A stretch of DNA of 64,000 bases from Pseudoalteromonas sp. P1-25 (GCF_001401805.1 NZ_LKDW01000010.1:62001-126000); one strand, 5' to 3'; shown: positions 34,688 through 44,680, numbered from the stretch's first letter. Numbers and translations: made by a program. The notes: a model not told the origin generated them from the letters alone.

Positions 34688-37297
34688 TTATGCTGATTGG
34701 GTTGCTTCTAAAAAGTCTTGTGCAAAACGCTGTAATACACCACCAGCAGCATAAATAGAAAGCTCTTCTTGGGTATCCAATCTACATTTCATAGGTACCG
34801 TTAGTACCTCACCATTTTTACGCGTAATCACCAAATCAATGGTAGCGCCAGGTGTAGGTTCGCCTTTTACATCAAAGCTTTCGCTGCCATCAATGTTAAG
34901 CGTTTTGCGGGTAGTGCCGGGTTTAAATTCAAGCGGCAATACACCCATACCTATTAAGTTTGTGCGGTGAATACGCTCAAAGCCCTCTGCGGCTATCACT
35001 TCAACGCCTGCAAGCCTTACCCCTTTTGCAGCCCAGTCGCGAGACGAGCCTTGGCCGTAATCTGCGCCCGCTACAATTATAAGCGGCTGCTTACGTTGCA
35101 TGTAAGTTTCGATTGCTTCCCACATACGGGTATGAGTACCTTGAGGCTCTATACGTGCGTATGAACCTTGTTTAACCTCGCCGTTTTCATCACGTACCAT
35201 TTCGTTAAGTAATTTAGGGTTAGCAAACGTGGCACGCTGTGCTGTTAAATGATCGCCTCGGTGCGTTGCGTACGAGTTAAAATCCTCTTCAGGGACGTTC
35301 ATTTTAGCTAAGTATTCACCCGCCGCACTGCTTGCCATTATGGCGTTTGAAGGCGATAAATGATCCGTTGTAATGTTATCGCCAAGTACAGCAAGGGCGC
35401 GCATGCCCGTCATAGTGCGCTCACCAGCAAGGGCACCTTCCCAATATGGCGGGCGGCGAATATACGTACTTTGCTCGCGCCAGTTATAAAGGGGATCGTT
35501 CTCTTCACCGTAATCTACGGTTAAATCAAACATAGGTTCGTACACTTTTTTAAATTGCTCTGGCTTAACGCTTTGCTTTATTACCTCGTCTATTTCTTCA
35601 TCGCTTGGCCATAAATCTTTAAGGGTTATTTCGTTGCCGTTTTGATCTTGCCCTAAACTATCTTTTTCAATATCAAAACGAATAGTACCGGCAATAGCGT
35701 AAGCCACCACTAATGGCGGTGAGGCTAAAAACGCTTGCTTAGCATACGGATGTATACGCCCGTCAAAGTTACGATTGCCCGAAAGTACCGCTGTTGCATA
35801 TAAATCGCGATCAATTACTTCTTGCTGAATTACAGGGTCAAGTGCGCCGCTCATACCGTTACAGGTAGTACAAGCAAAGCCCACAATACCAAAGCCGAGC
35901 TTTTCAAGTTCAGGGAGTAAATTTGCCTCTTCTAGGTATGATTGCACCGCTTTAGAACCTGGCGCTAATGACGTTTTAACCCAGGGTTTGCGCATTAACC
36001 CTTTGGCATTTGCGTTTCGCGCAAGTAAGCCTGCAGCAATTACATTGCGCGGGTTACTGGTGTTAGTACAACTTGTAATAGCCGCGATAATACATGCGCC
36101 ATCAGGCATTAAGCCTTCCTCGTTTTCAACCGTGCCAGATATACCTTCTTTGGCTAAATCGCTAGTAGATACTCGGCGGTGCGGGTTTGAAGGCCCAGCA
36201 ATGTTGCGCCCTACACTTGATAAATCAAATTTAAGCACGCGCTCATATTTAGCTGTTTTTAAGCTCTCGCTCCAAAGACCAGCTGTTTTAGCGTAGTTTT
36301 CTACCAGCGCTATTTGCTCTTCATCACGCCCTGTTAAACGTAAATAGTCTATTGTTTTATCGTCTATGTAAAACATGGCCGCAGTGGCACCAAATTCTGG
36401 CGTCATGTTTGAAATAGTTGCTCTGTCGCCTAGGGTTAGTGCATCTGCACCTTCGCCGTAAAACTCTAAATAGGTCGATACCACGCGCTGCTCGCGTAAA
36501 AACTCGGTAATAGCCAATACTATATCTGTAGCAGTAATACCAGGTTGGCGAGTGCCTGTTAGCTCAACACCAACAATGTCAGGCAAGCGCATGTAAGAGG
36601 CGCGGCCAAGCATAACGCTTTCGGCTTCAAGCCCGCCTACACCTACAGCAATTACGCCAAGAGCATCAACATGAGGGGTGTGGCTGTCGGTACCCACTAA
36701 GGTATCAGGAAATGCAATGCCATCGCGGTTTTGAATAACCGGCGACATTTTTTCAAGGTTAATTTGATGCATAATGCCGTTACCAGGCGGAATAACATCA
36801 ATATTTTTAAAGGCGGTTTTAGTCCAGTTTATAAAATGAAAACGGTCATCGTTACGGCGATCTTCTATGGCACGGTTTTTTTCAAATGCGTCAGGGTCAA
36901 AACCTGCGTGCTCTACCGCTAAAGAGTGATCAACAATAAGCTGTGTAGGTACCACCGGATTCACTTTTGCCGGATCCCCACCTTTTGCAGCAATGGCGTC
37001 GCGCAGGCCTGCTAAATCAACCAAGGCGGTTTGGCCTAAAATATCGTGGCATACTACACGCGCCGGGTACCACGGAAAGTCTAAATCTTGTTTACGCTCA
37101 ATAAGCTGAGTAAGCGCATCGGTTAGCATATCAGGCTCACAGCGGCGCACTAGGTTTTCGGCCAGTACGCGTGAGGTGTAAGGCAAAGTGGCATACGCAT
37201 CTGGCTTTATTGCATCAACGGCTTCTTGCGTATCGTAGTAATCTACATTTGAGCCGGGTAAGGGTTTTCGGTATTGGGTGTTATTAATTATGGTCAT
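34688..37297 (-). CDS. acnD: Fe-S 2-methylcitrate dehydratase
   Basis: An 869-residue aconitase-family enzyme that dehydrates 2-methylcitrate, the AcnD branch that needs PrpF rather than PrpD. The 4Fe-4S ligands are in ITSCTNTSNP and FACTTCNGMSG; DSHTPHVDALG and the C-terminal SSRDWAAKG active-site block are also present. Neighbouring prpF, prpC and prpB separate it from the TCA-cycle AcnA it resembles. It lies 76 bp after prpC across a hairpin, and its Shine-Dalgarno sequence is weak. Confidence 0.94.
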   Translation of the reverse strand: MTIINNTQYRKPLPGSNVDYYDTQEAVDAIKPDAYATLPYTSRVLAENLVRRCEPDMLTDALTQLIERKQDLDFPWYPARVVCHDILGQTALVDLAGLRDAIAAKGGDPAKVNPVVPTQLIVDHSLAVEHAGFDPDAFEKNRAIEDRRNDDRFHFINWTKTAFKNIDVIPPGNGIMHQINLEKMSPVIQNRDGIAFPDTLVGTDSHTPHVDALGVIAVGVGGLEAESVMLGRASYMRLPDIVGVELTGTRQPGITATDIVLAITEFLREQRVVSTYLEFYGEGADALTLGDRATISNMTPEFGATAAMFYIDDKTIDYLRLTGRDEEQIALVENYAKTAGLWSESLKTAKYERVLKFDLSSVGRNIAGPSNPHRRVSTSDLAKEGISGTVENEEGLMPDGACIIAAITSCTNTSNPRNVIAAGLLARNANAKGLMRKPWVKTSLAPGSKAVQSYLEEANLLPELEKLGFGIVGFACTTCNGMSGALDPVIQQEVIDRDLYATAVLSGNRNFDGRIHPYAKQAFLASPPLVVAYAIAGTIRFDIEKDSLGQDQNGNEITLKDLWPSDEEIDEVIKQSVKPEQFKKVYEPMFDLTVDYGEENDPLYNWREQSTYIRRPPYWEGALAGERTMTGMRALAVLGDNITTDHLSPSNAIMASSAAGEYLAKMNVPEEDFNSYATHRGDHLTAQRATFANPKLLNEMVRDENGEVKQGSYARIEPQGTHTRMWEAIETYMQRKQPLIIVAGADYGQGSSRDWAAKGVRLAGVEVIAAEGFERIHRTNLIGMGVLPLEFKPGTTRKTLNIDGSESFDVKGEPTPGATIDLVITRKNGEVLTVPMKCRLDTQEELSIYAAGGVLQRFAQDFLEATQSA

Positions 37298-37337
37298 AAT
37301 ACAGGTTCGCTAATAAGTGACGGGAAATAAAAGGCAA

Positions 37338-37360
37338 AAGGTGAGCGTATTGCTCACCTT
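37338..37360 (-). terminator. Terminator-like hairpin inside the prp operon
   Basis: AAGGTGAGC (37338-37346) and GCTCACCTT (37352-37360) form a 9-bp stem with a 5-nt loop. On the minus strand TTGCCTTTTATTT follows. It lies between prpC and acnD and could lower expression of acnD and prpF relative to prpB and prpC. Confidence 0.55.
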
Positions 37361-37373
37361 ACATACTGACTAA

Positions 37374-38501
37374 TCAGCCTCTTGATTCAATTGGCGTGTA
37401 ACTGCGTGCCTCTGGCCCTGTGTAATCTGCACTTGGGCGAATAATACGGTTATTAGCGCGCTGCTCTTTAACATGTGCCGTCCAGCCTGTAACACGGCTC
37501 ATCACAAATATTGGCGTAAATAACTTAGTGGGAATACCCATAAAGTGATACGCCGATGCATGGAAAAAATCAGCATTACAAAACAGTTTTTTCTCGCGCC
37601 ACATAACCTCTTCACACCTAACCGACACAGGGTAAAGCACATCATCGCCCACCTCTTTAGCTAGTTTTTCAGAGAACTTTTTAATAATAACGTTACGTGG
37701 GTCAGACTCGCGGTAAATAGCGTGGCCAAAGCCCATAATTTTATCTTTACGCTCTAGCATACCCATAATTTCTTGCTCGGCATGATCTGCACTTGTAAAA
37801 CCTTGAATCATATCCATAGCTGCTTCGTTTGCACCACCATGCAGTGGCCCGCGCAGTGTGCCTATTGCACCGGTTACACAAGAATGAATATCAGACAAAG
37901 TAGATGCACATACGCGCCCCGTAAACGTAGAGGCGTTAAACTCATGCTCTGCGTATAAAATTAGCGACACATTCATTACTTGTGCAAACAACTCACTCGG
38001 TGCTTTGTCGTGCAATAAAGTTAAAAAGTGCGCGCCTACTGAGTCGTCATCGGTTTGTGTATCAATGCGTACACCATCGTGAGTAAAGCGGTACCAATAA
38101 CAAATAATACTTGGGAATACTGCAACCATACGGTCAATCGCATCGTTTGCTTGGCTAAAATCAAGTTCCATTTCTAGGTTACCGAGCATAGAGCAACCGG
38201 TACGCATAACATCCATTGGGTGCGCGTCTTTAGGAATATTTTCAAGCACGGTTTTTAGTGCATCTGGCAGGCCACGTAGGCTTTTTAATTTAGCTTTATA
38301 GTCAGCTAGTTCATTGGCTGTAGGTAGCTCACCACGAGAAAGTAAAAAAGACACCTCTTCAAACTGCGCTTTTTCGGCAAGTTCACTAATATCGTAACCA
38401 CAATACGTTAAACCCGAGCCTGATTGCCCTACTGTACATAATGCTGTTTGCCCTGCTACTTGACCGCGTAAGCCTGCACCGCCTAATGCTTTATCTACCA
38501 T
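37374..38501 (-). CDS. prpC: 2-methylcitrate synthase
   Basis: A 375-residue citrate-synthase-family enzyme joining propionyl-CoA and oxaloacetate. The catalytic histidines are in LHGGANEAAMDM and GFGHAIYRESDPRN, with the C-terminal Asp/Arg region RVTGWTAHVKEQ. Start MVDKALGGAGLRGQVAGQTAL is typical of PrpC rather than GltA, and AGGAG lies before the ATG. It is 42 bp after prpB in the same operon. Confidence 0.95.
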   Translation of the reverse strand: MVDKALGGAGLRGQVAGQTALCTVGQSGSGLTYCGYDISELAEKAQFEEVSFLLSRGELPTANELADYKAKLKSLRGLPDALKTVLENIPKDAHPMDVMRTGCSMLGNLEMELDFSQANDAIDRMVAVFPSIICYWYRFTHDGVRIDTQTDDDSVGAHFLTLLHDKAPSELFAQVMNVSLILYAEHEFNASTFTGRVCASTLSDIHSCVTGAIGTLRGPLHGGANEAAMDMIQGFTSADHAEQEIMGMLERKDKIMGFGHAIYRESDPRNVIIKKFSEKLAKEVGDDVLYPVSVRCEEVMWREKKLFCNADFFHASAYHFMGIPTKLFTPIFVMSRVTGWTAHVKEQRANNRIIRPSADYTGPEARSYTPIESRG

Positions 38502-38543
38502 GATCTTCTCCTATCTTAAATTTGTGTGTGATTTTAATAATTA

Positions 38544-39422
38544 TTATTTGTCAGATTTTGATGAAAAAAGGTTATCAAGTGTGTTTTCGTATGTGTGGTA
38601 ATCTAAAAATTCGTAAAGCTCTGCGCGTGTTTGCATGTTTTCAATTTGGCTTTGCTGCGAACCTTCATTTAAAATGGCAGAGTACACATTAAGCGCGGCT
38701 TTGTTCATGGCTCTAAACGCACTAAGTGGGTAAAGCACCATTTCAACACCTACCTCACTTAATTGCTCTTTGGTGTAAATAGGCGTTTGGCCAAATTCTG
38801 TAATGTTAGCCAAAATAGGCACGTTTAACGCATCCGAAAACGCTTGGTAATCGGCAAGGTCGTGCACGGCTTCTGCAAAAATAGCGTCTGCGCCCGCTTC
38901 TACACAGGCAGCGGCACGGTCAATTGCGGCATTTAAGCCTTCCTTTTGAAATGCATCGGTGCGGGCCATAATGTAAAAATCGCTATCGGTTTTAGCATCA
39001 ACGGCCGCTTTAATGCGGTCAACCATTTCACCTTGGCTTACAATTTCTTTATTAGGGCGGTGTCCACAACGCTTTTGCGCTACTTGGTCTTCAATATGAA
39101 AACCCGCCGCACCGGCTTTAGTCATTTCTTTAACGGTACGCGCAATATTAAACGCGCCGCCCCACCCGGTATCGGCATCTACAAGTAGTGGTAAATCGCT
39201 GGCACCGGTTATACGGCGAATATCTTCAAGTACGTTATCAAGGCTGGTCATGCCTAAATCGGGCATACCGTAAGAGGCATTTGCCACACCGGCACCTGAG
39301 AGGTAAATAGCTTGGTGACCCATTTTTTCAGCCATCATCGCTGTGTAAGCATTAATAGTACCTACAACTTGTAATGGGCGATTATTAGCAATAGCCTGTT
39401 TAAATTTTAATCCTGCTGACAT
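38544..39422 (-). CDS. prpB: 2-methylisocitrate lyase
   Basis: A 292-residue isocitrate-lyase-family enzyme that cleaves 2-methylisocitrate to pyruvate and succinate. The catalytic cysteine is C119 in QKRCGHRP; metal-binding acids are in [11 protein letters not shown] and HIEDQV. AGGAG lies 7 nt before the ATG. It is the first structural gene after the regulator, separated from it by 353 bp that contain the heptamer repeat tract. Confidence 0.95.
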   Translation of the reverse strand: MSAGLKFKQAIANNRPLQVVGTINAYTAMMAEKMGHQAIYLSGAGVANASYGMPDLGMTSLDNVLEDIRRITGASDLPLLVDADTGWGGAFNIARTVKEMTKAGAAGFHIEDQVAQKRCGHRPNKEIVSQGEMVDRIKAAVDAKTDSDFYIMARTDAFQKEGLNAAIDRAAACVEAGADAIFAEAVHDLADYQAFSDALNVPILANITEFGQTPIYTKEQLSEVGVEMVLYPLSAFRAMNKAALNVYSAILNEGSQQSQIENMQTRAELYEFLDYHTYENTLDNLFSSKSDK

Positions 39423-39493
39423 TACTTTCTCCTGACTTTGAACGGTTGCTACATGGAGTAACTTAGTGTTTTAATTTTAAATTGTGACTGTTT

Positions 39494-39605
39494 TTTAGCT
39501 TTTAGTTTTTAGCTATTAGCTATTAGCTATTAGCTATTAGCTATTAGCTGTTAGCTGTTAGCTGTTAGCTTTTAACCTTTAACCTTTAACTTTTAACCTT
39601 TAGCT
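39494..39605. repeat. Tandem heptamer repeat, 16 units in perfect register
   Basis: Sixteen 7-bp units fill 112 bp without an indel: TTTAGCT, TTTAGTT, TTTAGCT, then five ATTAGCT, three GTTAGCT, TTTAACC twice, TTTAACT, TTTAACC and TTTAGCT. Neighbouring identical units show local duplication by slippage. It lies in the 353-bp gap between the gntR stop (39776) and prpB (39422), where no gene was found, so the operon transcript must cross it. Confidence 0.95.
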
Positions 39606-39775
39606 TTTATAAAGTTTTTGTTTATGACAAATACCAATCTGTATGTGTATGAGGTCTATTTAACGCTAAGAAAATCGTTCTGTAACTAGGCAATAATTTT
39701 TATGTTTAGTGGTTCTAAATAAAAAATTCTTAACGACGTTATAGAGCGATTTAATCAGTTAAATTGTTCGAATAC

Positions 39776-40462
39776 TCATATTGATTGGTATACATCAAAT
39801 TTGGTTTGAATATTAGCTTGCGATGCACTAATGTGGCGTTTCATCAGCATTTCAGCAAGTTCACCATCGTGGTTTTCTATTGCGTTTATAATGGCTAAAT
39901 GCTCGTCAAACGCTTTAGATACACGCGGCCCCACCATACCCATTTGCACGCGGTACATACGTATTAACTGGTAAAGTCCATTACACAACAAATGGATAAG
40001 GTGCGCGTTTTTACTACCTTTAATAATGCGATAATGAAAGTCTAAATCGCCCGCTTCTTGATAGTAGGACTCGCCCTCTTTAACGCGTTGAGTTTGCAAA
40101 TGTTGATTAAGTAATTGCTTTAAACCTTTAACCTCATCGGGTTCCATATTGTCGGCAGCAAGCCTACATGCTAAACCTTCAAGAGAACTGCGTACTTGAT
40201 AAACCTCAATTAAACGCTCTGCAGTGAGTGCCACTACACGGCAGCCCACGTTTGCTTTACGCTCTACTAAGTAACAGCTTTCTAAGCGGTTTAGTGCTTC
40301 TCTAAGCGTGGCGCGGCTTACACCGTAACGCTTAGCAAGTTCTGGCTCTGAAATTTTGCTACCTTGCTCTATGCTGCCCTCTACTATTTCACGGCGCATA
40401 TCTACAAACACTTGATCAGAAGCTGTAGTAATTGGTGTATCGATTAAAAAAGGTTGCGTCAT
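39776..40462 (-). CDS. GntR-family (FCD) regulator of the methylcitrate operon
   Basis: A 228-residue FadR-subfamily regulator: winged helix at about 20-75 with the recognition segment KRYGVSRATLREALNRLES, then an all-helical FCD ligand domain with conserved basic/acid and His residues (DLDFHYRI, HLIHLL, DEHLAIINAIE). GntR-type regulators (called PrpR or PrpQ) control propionate genes in relatives, unlike the sigma-54 PrpR of enterics. It is first in the prp operon. A TGTCGACA palindrome covers its transcription start, so it probably represses itself and the operon until a methylcitrate intermediate binds. Confidence 0.85.
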   Translation of the reverse strand: MTQPFLIDTPITTASDQVFVDMRREIVEGSIEQGSKISEPELAKRYGVSRATLREALNRLESCYLVERKANVGCRVVALTAERLIEVYQVRSSLEGLACRLAADNMEPDEVKGLKQLLNQHLQTQRVKEGESYYQEAGDLDFHYRIIKGSKNAHLIHLLCNGLYQLIRMYRVQMGMVGPRVSKAFDEHLAIINAIENHDGELAEMLMKRHISASQANIQTKFDVYQSI

Positions 40463-40475
40463 GGCTTTATAAATA

Positions 40476-40489
40476 AATTGTCGACAATT
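40476..40489. promoter_or_regulatory. GntR operator 1, at the gntR/prp start site
   Basis: A perfect 14-bp palindrome AATTGTCGACAATT, fitting the FadR-subfamily pattern TNGTNNNACNA. It begins about 3 bp downstream of the predicted start of transcription and 14 bp before the gntR ATG, a position expected for repression. Confidence 0.72.
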
Positions 40490-40498
40490 AATGAGCTA

Positions 40499-40527
40499 AC
40501 TATGTGCTTAATAAAAAAACATGTCAA
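40499..40527 (-). promoter_or_regulatory. Sigma-70 promoter for gntR-prpBC-acnD-prpF
   Basis: On the minus strand a perfect -35 TTGACA (40522-40527) is followed after 17 bp by CATAGT (40499-40504) as the -10, matching TATAAT at four of six. Start of transcription is expected near 40492. Confidence 0.55.
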
Positions 40528-40565
40528 CCCCAAATAAGTTGAAAATGAGTAAAAAACACACTTAT

Positions 40566-40573
40566 TGTCGACA
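40566..40573. promoter_or_regulatory. GntR operator 2
   Basis: TGTCGACA core within ATTGTCGACACT, an almost complete copy of operator 1, about 78 bp upstream of the predicted start. Confidence 0.6.
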
Positions 40574-40627
40574 CTGTTAATCTAAAGTCGTATAAAACTG
40601 TTTTAAAATTAAACTAAAAACACAATA

Positions 40628-40635
40628 TGTCGACA
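40628..40635. promoter_or_regulatory. GntR operator 3
   Basis: TGTCGACA core within TATGTCGACATG, palindromic over 10 bp, about 140 bp upstream of the predicted gntR start and about 95 bp before the rsmF GTG, so it may also touch rsmF expression. Confidence 0.5.
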
Positions 40636-40727
40636 TGCTAGCAAATTATAAAACCGCTATTTAACGCTGAAAAAACACTTTAAAAGTGCTAATATCACGC
40701 TTTATTTTTTAATGTACGAGCCACTGC

Positions 40728-42179
40728 GTGAACGCCAACACTTATATTCCTGAGCACTTTATTGACGACGTAAAAACCTATTTACCTGCTCACCTCAATT
40801 TAGACGACTTTATAAACGCGTGTCGTCGCCCGCTCAGAAAGTCTATTCGTGTAAATACATTAAAAATTTCGATTGAAGAATTTTTAAAGCGCGCAGAACA
40901 AAAAAACTGGCAACTTACCCCTATACCTTGGTGTAGCGAGGGTTTTTGGCTAGAGCGCCCAAGCGATGAAGAGCAAAATTTAGCACTGGGCAATACCGAC
41001 CTACACCTAAGCGGTGCCATGTACGTGCAAGAGGCAAGCTCAATGCTACCGCCTATGGCACTTAAGAAAAGTATTGAAAACACAGACGAAAATAATAACT
41101 ATGTGCTAGATATGGCATCAGCCCCAGGCTCTAAAACCTCACAACTTGCCGCACTCATGAATAACCAAGGCATACTGGTTGCCAACGAACTTTCGTCGTC
41201 TCGCTTAAAAGTACTGAGCGCAACGCTTAAACGTATGGGTGTAGGTAACTGTGCGCTTTCGCATTTTGATGGTGTTATATTTGGTAACTACATGTTTGAA
41301 TGCTTTGATAGCATTTTGCTCGACGCGCCTTGCTCAGGCGAAGGAACAGTAAGAAAAGATGCCGACGCACTTAAAAATTGGTCAATAGAATCAAATATTG
41401 AAATTGCTCAAGTACAAAAAGACTTAATTAAAAGCGCCTTTTACGCATTAAAACCAGGCGGTACGCTGGTGTATTCAACCTGTACGCTCACCCCTCTTGA
41501 AAACCAACAAGTATGTGATTATTTACTCAGTGAATTTGGCGACTACATTGAGCCGCAGTCGCTTAGTGATTTATTTGAAGGCGCAGAAAAAGCCACCACC
41601 GCCGAGGGCTACTTACATGTGTGGCCACAGACGTACGACAGTGAAGGCTTTTTTATTGCTAAATTTAAAAAACGAGCAAGCTGTAATAACCCAGCCCAAA
41701 CAGTTAAAAAAGGTGCGTTTCCGTTTAACGAGTTTGATAAAAAGCAAACCACGTTATTTATGAGCGAGCTTAAAAAGCAGTTTGGTTTAAAAGCGCTGCC
41801 AGGTAAATTAATGCAACGTGATAAAGAACTGTGGTTGTTTCCTGATGGGTTTGAAGCCGTGCAAAGTAAAATTAAATACGCACGTTTAGGTATTCAGCTA
41901 GGTATTATTCACAAAAACGGTGTAAGGCTTACTCACGAATTTGCAACCGTGTTTGGTAATGAATGCAAAAGCAATACCTATGCTTTAACAAACGAGCAAG
42001 CAAACGACTACTTTAATGGTAAAGATGTGCGCCTAGAAGACGTTACAAAAGCCACCGGCGAAGTAATATTAACTTTGTGTGGCTGCCCTATTGGGCTGGG
42101 TAAATGGCAAAAAAATAAGATCAAAAACTCTTTGCCACGCGATCTAGTGCAAAATACGCAGTTAATTGATTGGTTATAA
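40728..42179 (+). CDS. rsmF: 16S rRNA (cytosine-1407-C5)-methyltransferase
   Basis: A 483-residue RNA m5C methyltransferase (YebU/RsmF). The SAM site is [17 protein letters not shown] (about 127-143); the two catalytic cysteines are C202 in DAPCSGEGT and C252 in [11 protein letters not shown]. The C-terminal about 170 residues are the PUA-like extension that distinguishes RsmF from RsmB. The start codon is GTG at 40728. It is divergent from the gntR gene, and its upstream region is shared with the GntR operators. Confidence 0.93.
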   Translation: MNANTYIPEHFIDDVKTYLPAHLNLDDFINACRRPLRKSIRVNTLKISIEEFLKRAEQKNWQLTPIPWCSEGFWLERPSDEEQNLALGNTDLHLSGAMYVQEASSMLPPMALKKSIENTDENNNYVLDMASAPGSKTSQLAALMNNQGILVANELSSSRLKVLSATLKRMGVGNCALSHFDGVIFGNYMFECFDSILLDAPCSGEGTVRKDADALKNWSIESNIEIAQVQKDLIKSAFYALKPGGTLVYSTCTLTPLENQQVCDYLLSEFGDYIEPQSLSDLFEGAEKATTAEGYLHVWPQTYDSEGFFIAKFKKRASCNNPAQTVKKGAFPFNEFDKKQTTLFMSELKKQFGLKALPGKLMQRDKELWLFPDGFEAVQSKIKYARLGIQLGIIHKNGVRLTHEFATVFGNECKSNTYALTNEQANDYFNGKDVRLEDVTKATGEVILTLCGCPIGLGKWQKNKIKNSLPRDLVQNTQLIDWL

Positions 42180-42266
42180 TAAAATTAATATATAATTCAA
42201 AAAAAGCAGTATAATAACTCATAATTTTAGTTAGTATAATTTATTAAAAATAGAAAAGGACTTTTA

Positions 42267-44204
42267 GTGAAATTTAGAAAAGACATAAATGGTCTAAGAG
42301 CTATTGCTGTAATTGCAGTAGTTTTATTCCATTTTAATCCTAATTTGATACCTGGAGGATTTGCGGGTGTAGATGTGTTTTTTGTCATTTCTGGCTACTT
42401 GATGACCAGTATAATCTTCCGTGGTATAGAGCAAAAAAACTTTTCAATATCAAAATTCTACATAGCTCGGGTAAACAGAATCATTCCAGCACTTGGAGTA
42501 TTATGTTTAACCTTATTAGTATTCGGATGGTTTTATTTAATACCAACAGATTATAAAGTTTTAGCTAAGCACGCAGCAACAAGCACAAGTTTCTTGTCAA
42601 ACATAATTTACTGGACAGAATCTGGTTACTTCGACTCTTCATCACATGAAAAGTGGTTGCTACATACTTGGTCTCTATCTGTTGAATGGCAATTTTACAT
42701 TATATACCCAGCAGCATTAGTATTACTAAGCCGAGTGTTGTCAGTGACAGCTTTAAAAAATTGCATAATCCACTTAACTCTTGTAGGTTTTATTTTTTGT
42801 ATTTATGCAACATTCACTTGGCCCAATATGTCATACTACTTATTTCCTACTCGGGCTTGGGAAATGATGTTTGGGGGTCTAGCCTACCTGTTTTCTTTAA
42901 ATAATATGAGTGAAAAGCAAAAAAGGAACATCGGGGTAATTGGAAATTGTCTAATTATTACCTCTTGTGTCTTTATAACTCAAGATGTACCGTGGCCTGG
43001 CTATATGGCGATAGTACCAGTGCTAGGGGCATTTTTAGTCATACAAGCACAAAACAGTAACAGTTTTATATCTCAGAATATCTTCATTCAAAAAATTGGT
43101 AGTTGGTCATACTCTATCTACCTTTGGCACTGGCCTATAGTAGTTGGTTTAGCATACTTTTCTATTTACAACATTTATACGGTTTTCGCAGGAATTACTT
43201 TAACTATACTATTAGGTTACTTAAGCTATAAGTATATTGAGCGAATAAATTTTATAACTACTTTTCATAAACCGATGGATCTAGTTAAGTCTAAGCCACT
43301 TCATATCGCATTTTTTACTTGCGTACTTTCTTCAAGTATATACATTACCAATGGTATTTCAGGACATTATGACGAAAATGTTTTGATTGCTGATAGAGAA
43401 TCCTCCAACAAAAACCCATTTAAATGTATGGTTGAGAATAAGTTTCCTTGCTATATCGGAAATAAAGAAAATATTAAAGCAATCATAATAGGTGATAGTC
43501 ACGCCGATGCTCTGACCACCTCTTTAGCATCAGTGTTCAACTTAAATAAAGAAGGAATAATAGCGTTAACCAAATCAGCCTGTCCCTATATCATTAACGC
43601 ACTATCAACAAAATCTGGAAATGAGTGCTTTATTGAAAACCAAAAAAGAGAGGCATTCCTACTAAATAACTACGAAAATATACCCGTGATATGGGCAGCT
43701 CGAACTGGAGTATATATTTATGGACAATCCAATAAAAAAAGAATAAACAATAAGCTAGATACTCAACCATCAATATTTTTTAAAGAAAAATATAATATAC
43801 CAAATGAAGATTTCTTCATTGAGTTAGAAGAAAATTTAAATGAAACCATCTCAAAATTAAGAAAAAAACATCCTATATATATTGTTCAACCAACACCTGA
43901 AATGAGAAGAAATATTCCTAAAGCGATTGCTAAGAACTATTTGCTTAAGAATAAATCTACTGAATTCGCGATAGATGAAAGTTTATACCTCCAAAGAAAT
44001 ACTAAGATACGAAATTTATTAAACAAAATAGCTTACACCAATGACGCTGTTATTTTGGATCCAGCCAAAATCTTATGCAGTGATAATAAATGTATAGCTG
44101 AAATACAAAATAGGCCAATTTACTTTGACGGTGATCATTTGAGTGAGTTCGGAAATAAACTATTAACCCCTATGTTCTTAACGATTGTAAAAGAATCTAA
44201 ATAG
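42267..44204 (+). CDS. Acyltransferase 3 / SGNH O-acyltransferase (OafA type)
   Basis: A 645-residue membrane O-acyltransferase. The first about 360 residues carry roughly ten helices with the family start FRKDINGLRAIAVIAVVLFHF and FFVISGYLM. The C-terminal periplasmic SGNH domain has the nucleophile Ser in AIIIGDSHAD and the catalytic Asp/His in FDGDHLSEFG. Such proteins acetylate O-antigen or exopolysaccharide sugars, LPS or peptidoglycan. The gene is noticeably more AT-rich than rsmF before it and lies just outside the exopolysaccharide cluster, on the opposite strand, so acquisition with that cluster is plausible. Confidence 0.87.
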   Translation: MKFRKDINGLRAIAVIAVVLFHFNPNLIPGGFAGVDVFFVISGYLMTSIIFRGIEQKNFSISKFYIARVNRIIPALGVLCLTLLVFGWFYLIPTDYKVLAKHAATSTSFLSNIIYWTESGYFDSSSHEKWLLHTWSLSVEWQFYIIYPAALVLLSRVLSVTALKNCIIHLTLVGFIFCIYATFTWPNMSYYLFPTRAWEMMFGGLAYLFSLNNMSEKQKRNIGVIGNCLIITSCVFITQDVPWPGYMAIVPVLGAFLVIQAQNSNSFISQNIFIQKIGSWSYSIYLWHWPIVVGLAYFSIYNIYTVFAGITLTILLGYLSYKYIERINFITTFHKPMDLVKSKPLHIAFFTCVLSSSIYITNGISGHYDENVLIADRESSNKNPFKCMVENKFPCYIGNKENIKAIIIGDSHADALTTSLASVFNLNKEGIIALTKSACPYIINALSTKSGNECFIENQKREAFLLNNYENIPVIWAARTGVYIYGQSNKKRINNKLDTQPSIFFKEKYNIPNEDFFIELEENLNETISKLRKKHPIYIVQPTPEMRRNIPKAIAKNYLLKNKSTEFAIDESLYLQRNTKIRNLLNKIAYTNDAVILDPAKILCSDNKCIAEIQNRPIYFDGDHLSEFGNKLLTPMFLTIVKESK

Positions 44205-44347
44205 GCCGTAGCATGCTTGTAAATTTTTTCAGTATTAAATTAGCAAGATTTGGAGCACTGACTACACTTATAAGAACTTTCTTCTTCTCCCTAAGAATTA
44301 CGAAAGTGTATTTAGTTAGCGCAAGGCTCAACTAAGAGCCATTTATA

Positions 44348-44380
44348 GCCCAGAGCTATTTACAATGGCTCTGGGCGTTT
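44348..44380 (+). terminator. Terminator downstream of the O-acyltransferase gene
   Basis: GCCCAGAG (44348-44355) pairs with CTCTGGGC (44369-44376) and GTTTTC follows. It lies about 145 bp after the stop codon, so some untranslated sequence would be transcribed. Confidence 0.65.
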
Positions 44381-44576
44381 TCATACAACTAAGTTAAGTG
44401 ATTTTTAAATAGGCTGCATATGTTCTTTTGCGCTTTTAACATAAGTAAACTATACGCCTACAAGTACATACCAAACCTTCCTCTGTAGACGCGCAGCTTG
44501 CTGGCGTTTAAAAGCAACGCTTTTACATATTTATAAATAAAGCACCAGCAAGCAAGGCGCCTACAGTAAAATTACT

Positions 44577-44680
44577 CACAAAGAGGTTTAGAGGCGCTGC
44601 GCTATAGAGAAGTAAGCAACAAAGTAGAAGTATCCAGTGGTCATGCCTTCTCATTTACTCCTCTTTTGCTTCTCTTTGTG
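44577..44680. repeat. Palindromic module of repeat copy 1
   Basis: Outer arms CACAAAGAG (44577-44585) and CTCTTTGTG (44672-44680). Inner arms GAGAAGTAAG... and ...CTTCTCATTTACTC are partly complementary, so the transcript could fold into a long imperfect hairpin. Confidence 0.7.

Noticed and set aside
34688..37297. Housekeeping aconitase AcnA
   Set aside because: The immediate neighbours prpF, prpC and prpB define the AcnD/PrpF branch of the methylcitrate cycle.
39494..39605. CRISPR array
   Set aside because: Units of 7 bp without spacers form a simple tandem repeat, and no cas gene is present.
40463..40727. A sigma-54 PrpR activator system for the prp operon
   Set aside because: The adjacent regulator is a GntR/FCD protein and the promoter looks like sigma-70; no -24/-12 element was seen.
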